Source: Phallusia mammillata (taxonomy: Eukaryota; Chordata; Ascidiacea; Phlebobranchia; Ascidiidae). Taken from it: 64,000 nt of DNA. Below the pieces are notes generated by a model. That model had not been told where the DNA came from. It did not search any database and was given only the letters and a program-made list of their open reading frames with translations. The translations under genes and the position numbers were made by a program. Shown here piece by piece: positions 63,540-64,000 of the stretch (position 1 is its first letter; each line of letters starts with the position of its first letter). The DNA lies in contig QLIY01000134.1 in the NCBI GenBank assembly GCA_003260075.1, positions 164,054 to 228,053 of the forward strand, given 5' to 3'.

Positions 63540-64000
63540 AAATTTGGTTGGTACAAGACCCTTTGCTTAAACAGTTGATCTTAAATTTCCATGATGTTAA
63601 TTTTTAACAGTACATTGAAGAAATCGTTTCATTTGCCTCATAGTGTTTCACTACATATCAGTCTAAATGTAGAATACAAAACACTTACAGTTTTGTTTAC
63701 AAAAAGCACAAGTAATGCGAAAAGGGGCACAAATTTGTGACATATTTGACAGGTTTTTTATGATAAGGTGCCTTTTAAGGTGTGGATTCGAAAAACTTAA
63801 TCCCTCATCACATCACAGACTGTATAAGCTATTGCGTACTGAAAAGTTAGAACCACAGCTTGAAGGCTTAATAATAAAACATGGACGAAGAACAAGTTAG
63901 GTGGATTCGTGGATACATATACATACTTCATAAACAACAATCAACAACCAAATAGAAATTGTTTACTTATATATGTAGAAAGTAAATGTAACACAATTTT

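Overview
The window looks like nuclear DNA of an invertebrate chordate, most likely an ascidian tunicate (Ciona-like). The reasons are AT-rich sequence, genes with many short GT-AG introns (down to 48 nt), metazoan gene families whose best recalled relatives are vertebrate, many tiny hAT-type MITEs, a tRNA-derived SINE and an operon-like gene pair. The species is inference; the gene families are read directly from the translations.

Layout. 15-4285 (+): the 3' nine exons of a lysine-rich, probably nuclear protein that I do not recognise. 4489-5415 (-): PIGX. 5695-6507 (-): STK19. These two minus-strand genes are packed like an operon: the STK19 poly(A) signal lies about 25 nt upstream of the PIGX ATG, which directly follows a splice-acceptor sequence. 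7269-7541 (-): a 90-residue protein made only of the NAB NCD1 domain. 7985-11051 (+): a seven-exon retinol-dehydrogenase-like SDR whose cofactor and catalytic motifs are degraded. 11052-15526: repeats and no gene found. 15527-18628 (-): VTI1A, complete in seven exons. 18629-21538: mostly repeats, with one unassigned exon-like block. 21539-63539 (-): one gene of about 42 kb, CNK (CNKSR, connector enhancer of KSR). It can be traced from the SAM-domain start exon through CRIC, PDZ, long disordered exons, two microexons and a PH domain to a C-terminal PDZ ligand. Reading phases agree at every junction I could test. 63540-64000: an inverted copy of sequence at 63310-63431.

The signal that dominates the window and is not explained by genes is a set of 31 homopolymer runs of 10-12 C (before 11.3 kb) or G (after 12.4 kb). 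Nearly every one is flanked on both sides by the same 50-440 bp segment with SNPs and small indels. I read these as joins where two divergent haplotypes were written one after the other, not as biological tandem repeats. They create false extra copies of exons (for example two copies of one CNK exon at 40075-40171 and 40521-40617) and must be collapsed before annotation.

Functional themes: GPI-anchor synthesis (PIGX), DNA repair (STK19), EGR-type transcription co-regulation (NAB-like), vesicle fusion (VTI1A) and Ras/MAPK scaffolding (CNK). I found no CRISPR array, prokaryotic defence system, virus or toxin gene. The most original biology here is the predicted inactive SDR, the NCD1-only NAB protein, the STK19-PIGX operon arrangement, a hammerhead-like repeat motif, and a concentration of TGACGTCA sites confined to the CNK locus.
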